Part shown: positions 1 through 61,300 of the stretch, piece after piece
Numbering within the stretch: position 1 is the stretch's first letter
Layout of the letters: every line of letters begins with the position of its first letter
DNA from: Acridotheres tristis
Taxonomy: Eukaryota; Chordata; Aves; Passeriformes; Sturnidae
Direction: 5' to 3'
DNA length: 64,000 nucleotides
Assembly (NCBI GenBank): GCA_037013685.1
Contig: CM072905.1
Coordinates: forward strand, 3,297,491 to 3,361,490
Translations under genes and position numbers: made by a program
Notes under the pieces: model-generated
Told to the model about the DNA's origin: nothing
Databases searched by the model: none
Seen by the model: the letters and a program-made list of their open reading frames with translations, nothing else

Positions 1-49083
<49,083 letters not shown>

Positions 49084-49101
49084 GACTCAGGGACAGAAAT
49101 C
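49084..49101 (-). other. HELZ: HELZ 5' UTR part of the start-codon exon
   Basis: Eighteen untranslated bases lie between a polypyrimidine acceptor (AG at 49102-49103) and the ATG at 49081-49083. An in-frame TGA at 49087-49089, two codons before the ATG, rules out an upstream extension in this exon. The start context is strong, with G at -3 and G at +4. The rest of the 5' UTR must come from one or more upstream non-coding exons that I could not find in the window. Confidence 0.85.
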
Positions 49102-51760
49102 CTAGAGCGGGGGCAGAGGGGACGATAAAACGTTGGTTAGCTGTGGAATGGCACTGACAACTTGCCAACCAACTTCCATTCCCGTCTCAAGGTGCTGCAT
49201 CACATCCCCCTCGTGCTATGCCACTCACATTTCCTACACCAAGCTTCTCACTAACTGATTTCTTCCCAGGCTTTTTCTCCACCACTCCCAGCTCTCGATT
49301 TTGATTCTAATTCAGGAAGGTACTTAAAGCCCACAACTGATTTTAAGAACATAAGTAGGGGTTTCAAATGTTGAAGTCAGCACGGATTTAAAGATGAGGC
49401 TTTTGGGTCTTCGATGGCAACACGACCTTTGCTTGGGAAGGAACACAACTCATCCCCTAAGTGCTGTCCCTGAACCTGCAGCCATGTACTCCACAACACC
49501 ATCTTCTCACCTACACTGGGGAGCAGGAGACACTTCCTCTGGATGAAGGACAAGGATGGACAGGGAAGGACAGGAAAAACCAGGGAATCAGCAGCAAACC
49601 AACCACTTGTCTCTTCCTTCTGCTGGTTTAGCCACATTGATGGCTGAGAAAGTCTAGATGCTCCTGCCACACCAACACTTTTGTGCAGATCTTCTTAAAC
49701 AATTTCAAAATAAATATTTGGGGAGGGGAGGGGGAGAGGGTTGACATAGTTATAAAACAAACCTGTCCACAGACAGACATCATCTGCCACTAAACCAAGA
49801 CAAATGGTTACCCACATCTGAACCAGCAGCAGAAGAGCAAAGCACTTACACAATCCCTGTCCACACTCTCCCCACATTGACATATCTGGATACATTGCTA
49901 GAGACACTGTGCATTAAACCTGACTTCACAAAAATGGGTTATGATAACTGAAAGAGGAAAAAATCTCAAGAGTTCTCATTTTTGCTTTTAGCAAGCAGCA
50001 TATTGTCAATATTTGTGATTAGAGATCAACTATTACAATTGTCTCAAATAACTACTTTTAGTGCATTTGAAAAATTCACTGTTAAAAGCTTTATATGTGG
50101 TATTTTCAGATTTTCAACCAAAGGTAAAGTAACTTCAAGAATTTAAAGTCAAATAAATGCAATTTCCTCATATGAAAAATAATCCATTATCCCACTTTTC
50201 CCATTAACACGTGCCTAAGCCAACATTTAGAAGAAATGGAAACAAGTCTTTTCATATATTGTACAACATAGTGTTCTATGTGTTCCCTTCTATTCTTAAA
50301 TTTCCATTCAGTATCAAAGTAATTACATAAGGGAATATTGATTTTTCAAGACTTAAACCAGATTCCCTTTTACAATACTAATATAAAGTTTTCTCATTTA
50401 AAACCAAAAAAATCTTCTCTAAAATGAAGGAATGTAAGCATGAATAGTTTGCAGTTATCCTGGTACAAATCTGTGACGTGTGCCTCTTTCTTAATAACAG
50501 CCTTACAAAATATTACCTCATTCCTCCAGATATTTCTTCTTCTGCTAAAAATAAGTCCACATTTTCAAACAATAGGAACAGGCAAGTAGGTTTTGCATTT
50601 CCATACATATGAGTAAATTCATTCATGAGGTAATTCTATTAAAGATTCCGCTGGATCACTTAAGCACATATTTCCAATTACATAAATGTTAGGTATTCTT
50701 AAGTTGTACATGCCAGGATCTTTTCTAGATATAACTAAAAATTGTACTGGTTTCCACTTCACTACCATTTTAGGCTACTGTGTATTTCACAAATCTAGGA
50801 TCTGCTTCCACAGTGACACAATAGTTAATTGATGTTTTTCTCATGTACATTCTGTTTTCCTCCTAAGGGACTGAAAATAGAGGACTCCATGAACTCTGCT
50901 GTACTTTTGATTTCCTCACTTCCTGGCTGACATATAACCAAAATTCCTTTGACCAAAAGGCTGAGCAGAGCTTCTGTGTGTTTATTCCCAAAGAGCTGAT
51001 TAAACACAGATCCCATCCTGAGTGACCTGGCCAGCCCAGCTGACAGATTTGAAAGCTCTTCTCCTCCAGCATGGCACAAGGTAAAAGACAAAGATGTTCC
51101 TTATCAATTGCCTTATGCTGACTGGTTGGAGAAATACTGAACTCATCTGTTTGAAAAGCTGGATTTTACACACCCAGCAGTGCCCACACAATTTCTTGGG
51201 TCAATTTGAAGACTCCAGAGTACTTCAGAGGACATAACTGACCCCGAGCTAAATCCTGTGAATTAAGTGGAAGCAAGAGCAGTAAGGACCAAGCTGTTGG
51301 CTAACTGGCTAAATTGAGTCACACCAATGATATTTCAGAGTGTAAAAAAATCCACTGAAATCACAGTGCATAGGACACACTGATAGATAGTTTGCAGTGT
51401 AATTTGTTTGGGGAAAAAATCAAATTACAAACAAAATAACAAACAAAGCCAGTATGTGGACAACATATGGAAAATGATTTCATTTCAATCCCATCTACAG
51501 CCATATATGCAGACTCAAACATGCACATTTTTTAGGTATTTGTGTCATCTACATCAGACTCCAATCCAGGTGCTCTAGACTGTTCCTTGCAGACACCTCA
51601 CTTCTCCTGCTGACCTCAGAAACATTTTTTCCTAGTTTCGATAACCTAAATCAGCAACTGAGACTTGTGAACGTGAATTACAACCACATTTCTTAAAATC
51701 TAGTCTGCTGAAGTACCTGACTTACGTGCATTTAAAATCATTCAGAGCAGTTCCTAAGTC
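49102..51760 (-). other. HELZ: HELZ intron upstream of the start-codon exon, proximal part
   Basis: The acceptor at 49102-49103 shows that an upstream exon is spliced to C1. No matching donor exon, CpG island or repeat is recognisable in this stretch. Confidence 0.75.
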
Positions 51761-52300
51761 CCAGCAGGTCCAGGAAGGTGATTGTTCCCCTCTGCTGGGC
51801 ACTGCTGATGCCTCAGCTCAAGTCCAGTGTCCAGTTCTGGGCTCCTCCCTTCAAGAAGAGCCTTCAGCCCAAAGAGGGGAAAGGAGCTGGGGAAGGGGCT
51901 GGAGCACCAGTGTGACCAGGAGCAGCTCAGGGAGCTGCTGGGGCTCAGCCTGGAGAAAAGGAGGCTCAGGGGGGATCTTCTCCATCCCTACAATTGTCTG
52001 AAAGGAGGTTGTGGCCAGGTGGGGATCGGGCTCTGCTCCCTGGGAACGAGTGACAGGGCAAGTGGAAATGGCCTCCAGCTGCACCAAGAGAGGTTCAGGT
52101 GGGATGAGGAAATATTTCTTCCTTGGAAGAGTGGTTAAGCATTGGAATGGGCTACCCAGGGAAGTGATGGAGTCACCATCCCTGGAAGTGCTCAAAATAC
52201 AAGTGCAGTTCACAAGACAGTTTAGATGGCACAGTGGTATTTGGTCAAAGGCTGGACTCAATGTTCGAGGTCTTTTCCAACCTTAAAGTAATCACAGAAC
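51761..52300 (+). mobile_element. CR1 LINE, 3' fragment (5'-truncated, avian type)
   Basis: The sequence runs through the well-known CR1 3' region: TCCAGTTCTGGGCTCCTC, then GCCTGGAGAAAAGGAGGCTC, CTGAAAGGAGGTTGTGGCCA, GGAAATGGCCTCCAGCTGCA, a CATTGGAATGGGCTACCCAG stretch with GGAAGTGATGGAGTCACCAT, and GGTCTTTTCCAACCTTA at the end. The terminal ATTCTRTG octamers are eroded. About 540 bp remain, without an open reverse transcriptase frame. It lies antisense to HELZ. CR1 is the dominant LINE of birds, which is the main clue to the organism. Confidence 0.93.
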
Positions 52301-55300
52301 CATTAACAGCCAAGGAGCAAAGGCACTTGTTAAAAGAAATTTATTTTCCGTTCTACAGGTCTTTATTTTCAAGATTTCAGGCATATCAACATTCACTCTT
52401 AGAGTAGAATCTATTAGATTAGAACTGAAAGCTGAAGTGTCACAAGGCCTGTGCTATATTCCCAACTCTCTTTGCAAAACTGAGCAAATTACTGATGAGC
52501 TTCACTTCTGTCTGCAAAACTGAAATTAAAATATTAACATGTAACAGAACAAACATCAGGATTATTCATTTTCTCAAAGAGACCTGGAAAACCCCATGCC
52601 AAAAGAGTTCTAAATCCAATTCTGAGAAATAATTTATCCTCTAGTGAAGTTTAATCCATCTTCAAAATATTGAAGAACCAGTAAAGAGGCATATTCCCAC
52701 TATCTAAAGTTGCATATCTAAAATATGTGGACATACCTAAGAAATTATATATAGAAATATATAATCTGGCATCATACTTTGTACCTCAAAAAACCTCCTG
52801 CCCTTAAGTAGGAGAGAACTTACTGAACTTGCATTTCATTGAAAGCCAAGCTGTACTCAGCTTATCTTCCACAAAATATTATTTCAAAGAAGTTAGAACT
52901 GGTTAGTTCCAACTGGTATAACTTAAACTTTGGTGGCTTTTACAACTAACCACGACAATTTTCTTTTTCCTCCCTACAACTAATGATGCTCAGGCTCAAT
53001 ATTCCTAATGAGTATTCCACCTTCTTGCCAAAGGGGTTTTGTAAACAAACATGGAAAAGAGTAACTAAAATCCAATCTCCAAATAAAGCTGCATGTTTCC
53101 CCTCCAGAGCTGCAGAGGGGGCTGGGAAAGGCAGAAGGGACAGCTTGAGGAGGAAGGGTGACAAACAACGTGATCCACACAGTCATTTATTTCCAAGTAA
53201 ACATTACGCCTGCTTGGTGCACAGGAGGCTCTGAAGAACTACTCCACAGTCTGATGAGTCCAACTTCAAATTAAAATCGATGTAGGAGGAGAGAACATCA
53301 TGAACTAAAATTCCAGTGCTTCACAGCAGTTTAACTCATGACTGTGCACTTCCATGCTCCACATCTCACTGATGTGTTTCATGGAATCAAAGGGTCCATA
53401 CACTAAGATAATAATAAGTCAAAGCATGTGACGGTTCCTAAAAAAATTTCAAACAGATGCTTTTTCAATTCACTGTAAAGCATCTAGCCAGATAATTCTT
53501 GCTGTACTTCATAAACAAACAGATTAGAGGGCACAATGCTGTTCCTATTAATGTTACTGGCAAAATTCCCAATGTCTGCCAAGACAGAAGGATCAGATCC
53601 AAGGTCTCGCATGCCAAGCTGACAAACAGTAGACAAGTCAGTAAATATTTGCATATTTTAACCAAACATTAACATCTCTTGTAAAGATTTATGCTAAAGC
53701 AATGATGTTCAACTTGCAGTCCTACAGTGAGACTGGTAGGGATTTACTGTCAATTGAATTTACTTCAAGAGCCACATCCTGGGAATCGCAGAGTGAAGCA
53801 AATGAATGAGACCCATTGCCATGGGGAACATGCAGGGGAAGAGCCTCTCCAGCTGCCTCCCATTACAATCCATCCTTCAAACAGTTCTGCTGAGGGGAAG
53901 AAGCACAAAATATTCTTTGCCAAGGCCAATCAGCCGTGTCCTCCTGTTAGCAGCCCGCTGTCCTGCGGGAAAGGAAAGCAGGAGATGGATTTGCCCTTCC
54001 ATTGCCTATTGCAGTCAGGCTGGCACAGGCTCCCAGAGAGAGCAGGGCAGGAATTCCACTCATCCTGCCCCTCTCTACAGAAATGCAAGCACTCTGCTTC
54101 CCAACCCTCTGGGATGTTTCAGCCCATCACATACACTGGAAAGGCTGGCCACCGAACTGGAGAGAAGTTTCAGACATGTAATAAATACAGGCAATACTCA
54201 AGAAAAGACAGCTGGTTTATCAGAACTTCCCAGCAATTCCTTTTAAGAGCAAGAAGTGACCTACTAGATTTATATATGAGGTTGGTTACAGAGCTGGCTG
54301 CTCTGCCCTTCCTCAGTAACTTCTGAGCTTCAAGTCAATTGGAACTGAATTTCCCAGAAGTCTGAAGGGTCTTGAAGATGTTGCAGGTTCAATGAAAAAT
54401 GTGTAACAAGACACATAACAGAGCCAGGGAAAGGTTAAGTTATAACTCAACCTTTTATTGATACCAAGACATCAGTTACCCCATCAATTACTGCCACATG
54501 CTGCCATTTACCATCAAGGGCTGCAGCAAAGCGTCACTCACCAGTGAAAGAAAAGTCTTATTTATTTTTCTTGCCCATAACAGTCAATGCCATAGGCTGC
54601 ATTCATCAGTTTAACTGCTCCAGGATCCATCCAACAGTCTCCAGGTCTCACTAAAGCAGAATTTCCAAACTTTTTAGACTACAGACCCAAGCAGTGTACA
54701 TCCCATCCCTTTCTCGAAGTTGTTACTGGTAAATTGAGATGTAAGCAATTCACACATCAAAAATTTGTTATTTCCATAATATATCCAAGTAATATTTGGG
54801 AAGTCACAAAGTTGGTATGGCTACAATCCCTGTGATTAATAGTTTCCCTCTCACTCAACATTAGCATGAAAAAAGTAACAAAATAATGTACTTTATACAG
54901 GTATGAAAAGATCCAGGGTTTAATCTGAATTACTATATTGAATATGGCACCATAAAAAACTTAGCTACTGTGAACATGCCAACATTACAGTTAGAAATCA
55001 TGGGCCACTGGAATTCAACTATTAAAACTCTGCAAACAAACTGCATTTGTCAGTCCACACACTAAAACAGTAAATAGTACATCTGTCCACTGTTGAATCC
55101 TATTAGAGACTTGCTCTGGTACCTCTCGTGATCCCATCTTAAGGCATGCCTGCATCTCCACCTGTCAATTGGTTTTGTATTATTACCAAATACCACTAAA
55201 ATACCTTTAGATCAGTAACATAAAATTAAATATCCATTTATTTTCCTTACCTATTGTGGTAAAATAACCCAATCTTTGAGACAAAAGAATAAAATAAAAA

Positions 55301-58300
55301 CCCAAACCCATTTATTCAAGCCTCCAGAACTGAATAAAATAGAGCTGCACAAAATAGAGAAATGACTTACAGAGTCATACAGAATAAAAATGCACTTTCC
55401 TAGTGTCATGACATATACATCATAAATAATCCCAGTCTAAAAAATCAGTTAATAAAATGAGAGTAGATACTGACAGTGCACTGTACCAACATCACAGAGA
55501 GGAAAAGGATGGTGCATCTTTCATACACAGGGTGCAAGAAAGAATCACATTAAAAGAGCTTTGGGCTTTTTTTTTTTTTAAGAAAAATGTAACAGCAGAG
55601 ATCTCATGGACTCATTTATTGCAATTATGGCTGAAGTCCGTAATAGTTAAGGAGTTCTCAGAAATGCACTGCACACCTTACAGAACAAATACAAAAGCCT
55701 CCACCCTTGAGAGAGGACAATCTAATCAGTTTTCTGAAGTAACTGAATTACTTTGGCTAATGTTGTACAACTCCAGGCAAAATGACCCTACTTTCAATTC
55801 CAAAAATGATGTTAAATCTGAAATGGAGCATAGAGAATGAGGCAAGCACATTTCAAGGTTTTATTCTATAGCATAACAGCAGCAAGAATCCTGCTCCAAG
55901 GCCTCTGAGGAACATCCTATGCCTGTTTGGGGAAGGGAAAAAGGGGAAAGAAGAGATTCATGATGTCCGCAACCATTAAATGCTTAGACTATCCTTCCAC
56001 ATTGAAAAATCAGAGGCAGCACCATAAATTAGGTGATCCCTGGCCACATAAATGAAGCTTTGAGTCGGATCCTGTAAACTTAAAGTATAGAATAAATACA
56101 ACCACGTTTACTGAAAAAGGAACAAGAGCCTGTGGGTGGCTTGTCATTCACATAACAACAGAGGCAACTGAGATTAAGAGCAAATGCCTTCTGCATCTGG
56201 ATCCTCTGCAGGCTTTAAACCACTTTACATACATCACAGATAGCAACAAGTTACATTTTTTTGCATGCCAGTTATGACTTCAGTACAGACTACTAAGTGA
56301 TTATTAACACTTTATTACCTTTACTAATCTCTTTTATTTTCATTTTGAAAATAGCAGCAAAAGGACAATCTGTGCAGCCAGCAGCAGCAACACTCAGACA
56401 TGGACAGACTGGCTATCTTTGGCTCCAAATCTGGAAATAACTCATGGCCTCAGCACTTGCAACCATCCCTTCCACCACATCCCTATTACCTTCACATCTT
56501 GCCTTTAAAAAGATCCTTTTTCACACAGCTGTCTGAAAACATCACCTGTCCTGATGAAGCTAAGCAAAATACCTGGCAAGCCAAAGCACAGAATCTACGT
56601 GACATGTGCTGGTGCTGCCTGAAAGCCATTCACAGCCAACAGAGACAAGGTTCCTATTTAAACAAAGCAAATATATACACACATATTGCATTCATTAACT
56701 TCACAGAACAAATACTGGGTTGTAAAGTTCGATACTCTGAGGTTGTGTGAGGACAAAAGCATCTGTACAAGCTTATGCTGGCCTCTTGTGTGCCTGCATT
56801 ATGATATTGCCTTTAATTGTGTTAGTTATACAGCACATTTTCCAAGGGCTACCTGGTGGAATGAGCAGGCAGAATGGAGGCTGCTGCTAATGGACATCCA
56901 GTGAAATACTTCAGCACAGGGGTTGAGGCTTTATTTACTGCATGCTACTCAAATCTTATTCAGAAGATAGCATTTGAAAGTTTTCATTAACTTTTCAATA
57001 ATGCCTACAATACTGTGAGTGATTGCTTTACAAGAATGAAGAAGATATCTTTATCATTCTGACAATATTCCCATTTCACAGAGAATTAAGGCAAAACAAG
57101 ACAAAAGTTTCTATAAACTTCTAATGTTCCCATTAAGAGATCTAGAAGTGATTTCTCCCCATTATGCTTTGCCTGTACTGTAGAGTCCTTTTACATGACC
57201 AACACAGAGCACCTGGTGTCTGCAGAGTGCCTTAGGAATATCCAGCATTTCTCTACAACACAACATGGGAAAATTCATTAAAAATACAGAAAATGAAGTG
57301 TAGCAAAGATGAGGCTTAAGTAGGATTTGCCTTCTCCGTTTTTGCTATTCCCTACTCCATTTCAGAAACACCTTCTAATTTATGCAGACAGCAAAACCGT
57401 ATTCCAACAAACAACTGCATTACCATTATAAAATAAATATGTATCCACACTGCACAGCCTCCCTTCTATTTCTTTTGAATACTTTTATTTTTCAATCTCT
57501 TTCTCTTCATTCAACCACCCCCATCTCTACATTTATTGTAATAATTCTGCAAAAATCTGCATTTTGCACCTTCTGTTTAAATCCAGTCACTGCTTCCTCT
57601 GTGCTGCAGGAAGGTAGAGCTGGGAGGAAAGAGAAACTTGGTATCAGGAGAAGAGAAAGGGAATTTTCTGTGCTCTCATTTTTATCCAAAATCATACCAA
57701 AGAGGAATGCAGGAGCCCCAGCCTTCAAATTACAGAGATATCCTGTTTAGTTGAGGCTGAAGCATATTCACTGCAGGGATTATCTTTTACATTTGTACTT
57801 AATGCTGATTTGACCAACACTGAGAAGATTTTCACAAGGCTGACCACAAGTACATCCTTGGCAGAAACATTATACAATAACACATCTCAACTTTTCACTA
57901 CAGGTCATTAGATTATTTCTTTTCTAATTTATCATGAACACAAGAAAATATTTTGCCCAGTTTCTAGAAAAGATGGAATCATATTGGCAGAATCTTTCTC
58001 TCCTCGACAGCACCCAGAAAGTCAAGACTATGAAAGACACCTACCATGGGAAATTTCAACCCAAATAATTAAAATCTGGCAAGCAATAACCAAGTGAAAT
58101 GAGAAGTATGTCATAGTGAGCATCAAGTAACATAATAATAGGTGGTGCTTCTGCCCCACCTAAAGTTTTTGGCTCCTTCATAGAAAATCTTTACGTAAAC
58201 AATCTTTCATAATAACTGGTTAACAACAGGAACTTGTACTTCATACACCTCTATGTTCACACTGCTTTTTGAGAATAGAGTTTCTCACACTTACCCAAGA

Positions 58301-61300
58301 TGAGGGCATTTTAACTGCAACATTGTCCCATGGTTACCATTTTATCCCCCTAACAACATCACCAATTACTTACTTTGAAAAAATGCATTAGAAAAGTAAT
58401 TTAATCTTTGCTTCTCTTAATGAAGTTTGCCAGAGAAAAACAAAGGGAAGAATCACTGCACGACCAGCCAGCTCCCCATGGATCAGCACCAACCTATAGG
58501 ACTCAAACCCAAACATACTTTACAGAATAATATCCATATTCTAAAAGCTGGTTTAAACACCACAATCCACAGCTTTCCAAACTATGCCTCGCTTGTGTCA
58601 GAACGTTTCTTCTCAACACTTGAATAACAGAACACAACTTTGTTCCTGTCTCTGCACTAGTGTTTAGTAATAATTTTGACCAAAAAATGGACACTACTCA
58701 TCTTAAGGACTTACCCAGTCCTGCAACTCCTAGTATTATTCTCCACTGAGTCATAAGGTAGTGCCAGAAGTCCTCTCTGAGAAATGCCTGCTCTATGATA
58801 TATTCAGTCACTTCTGTGTCGATGTGACTAAACATGTGTCACCTCATTTTCAAAATGCCAAGCAAGTGCCAAACTATGTTCCCAAGGAACGTAAAGGGGA
58901 GTCAAAGAAGATTCCCAAGCATCATTTCAACACAGGACACATATCACTAGATTTACAAATAGATTTCAGAAACTTAAATGCAAAAACACTTCACAAAGTT
59001 TTCCAGTGCTCACTGAACCTGCCACTCATGCAGCACTGTCTGCAGAGAGCACTTGACCATAGTTCATTTGCCAAATTCACCAATTTAATCAAGTCTGAGA
59101 CAGAATCAAAATTAGCAGTTCCTAACTCTCAGTCTCATGTTCAATTCACAATTTCATCTAATACAGCTGTATTTGGATTTCAGAAATAGAAGTGTTTTTA
59201 AACTAGGAATTATTTATCACAGCATATTCCCGTTTCAAAAACTCCATGCAAACTCCTCCCCACCCCCAGCAGCTCCAAAGCTCAGTGGTCCAATCCACAT
59301 TTTCTCTTCTTAACAGGATATTGTAGCAATGCTGAAACAGTCTTCCCTCAAATGTCAAACCTTCACTTTTCCACAAGAACTTTCTCCACTCCTGACATGA
59401 CCTAATACTGCAAGGCAATACCCTCCTGGGAGTAGATGTAGCTGAAAAGCACAGCTTTGATCCCCAGGGCAAGGGCAGATACTACAGTATATCACAGTTT
59501 TACAGCTGGATAAACGGGGAAAAAAATAAAAGCCCCAAGTTCATTTGCTGTTTGAGATGCAAAATATGAATCACTCTCTCAATCCATTCAAAAGGCAAAA
59601 GATTATAAAAAATCTTCACGCTGAACATCAGGTACATTGCACAGGTCACAAACTGAGCACAGGAATCAGCCAGAATATTGTGGCACAAAACAGGAAAAAT
59701 GTCTTTCAATATACCTCAGCCTTCATGGCAGCTTTATAATGAACTTTAATTTATTATAGTAGTGAATAATACTGTGACTGAGTTTTTTGTTATGCATTTA
59801 CACAGTGCTTAGCACAAAAGGGTCCTACCGTAACAGATTTAATAACACAATCATGCCACCCACAGATCCTCCAAACACATCTTTCCCCAAACCATGCCTA
59901 TTATGTAACTGTACATGGTATTTTTGTGCAGTTTTGAAAGTTCAAAGCAGTAACTAACCCTCCACCTCTAAAAACTGCTATCTTTGTTGTAAATAACCGT
60001 TGAAATTAATTTTTATATGACCGTGTTTCAAATAGTAATGGCATAATATAACTAAGCCTAGTTTGGGGAGTTGGCTTGTAACTCTGTATTTTAATTACAT
60101 TAACCTTTCTGCATATGGATAATGCTTTTATAATGTTCCTGTTTCTTCTCCTCAAATGCCTGACCATGGTAGTACCAACAGATTCAATTTTTAAACTCTT
60201 TCAAGAATATGGATTCCCATATTCTCCCATCACAGCAAACACTACGAGCAACACCACAACGTGTATCCAGAACACATTTCCCAATAGAATTTGCCCTCCT
60301 CATTCCTTTTGAAACGAACATTAGTGATTCAGTCACGTATTTGAAACCCCACTCAAAGAACTGCATCAGCAGGAATGAGCAACGATCCTGCTGTGGTTAA
60401 CAGCATAATCCTGACAAAACTTGGGAAGCAGAGGAGCAGTGTCTAGCCCAGCCAAACAAATATAAACAAAGCTACAGCCAAGTAATATCAGTCAGTTCAA
60501 ACGACAAAACAAATGTCCTGCACCATTCCCAACGTGTGAGTGTCTCAAGATATGGCCAGAGCAGTTACCTCAAAACCATTTGCACAACCAACTATAACCA
60601 AAAACATCACCAGAATAAAAGACCCACAGCACTGAGTTAGCACAGATTCTGAAGTATGCAAAAACCATTCCCCTTAATGACCTCCCCGTGCAGATAATGA
60701 GAGAAATCCAACAAATTCTGGCTCCCAAGATAGCAGAGGAGCAGAAGTAAGGCAGCTATCATGGCTGTTTGGGAATCCCAGCTGAGAGGGAATTTAGTTG
60801 AGACCCATGAAGGAACACTACTTGAGAACAGAGGCCAACGGCCCATCTCTGTCCTCTCAAAATTACCCCAGAAAAAAAATTAAATTTTCTGTTAAAAAAA
60901 TACAGATTACCTTATATTAAGTGAAAAGATACATAGGGAAGAATTGTTATTTTACATGCTGCCAAAACCACTACGCTTTTCATTTGTGGCATTCTCCATT
61001 TATGATGTTCACAAAGATTTGTTACCTTCTTGCTTTGCTGAACCACTAAACATTTTCCTGCAAATTAAACACTCGTGCCGCATTACTAGCGACCAAGATT
61101 CTCGAAAACAGCTCATGTTACAGATTTCCCTCTTGCCACTGGGGTCTGAAGGGCTATGAAAGACCTTTTAAGCATATTTAAGCACCGTCATTTTTAGTGT
61201 TTTGATGAATACAGTATTTTTGCTATATGTAACTATGGGGGGGGGGGGGAAAAAAACCCCAGACTGTGAAATTCACAGACTGGAAGATCATTTCTATGTA

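Noticed and set aside
51726..52286. Open frames of 91-136 codons on both strands
   Set aside because: They lie within the CR1 3' fragment, largely in its 3' untranslated part, and do not encode reverse transcriptase motifs.
53727..54326. A 199-codon plus-strand open frame in the upstream intron, with a 146-codon frame overlapping it
   Set aside because: The translation has no recognisable domain, signal or repeat. Two overlapping open frames point to locally low stop density, not to a gene.
58761..59189. A 142-codon plus-strand open frame
   Set aside because: No recognisable protein character, no splice context and AT-rich chance composition.
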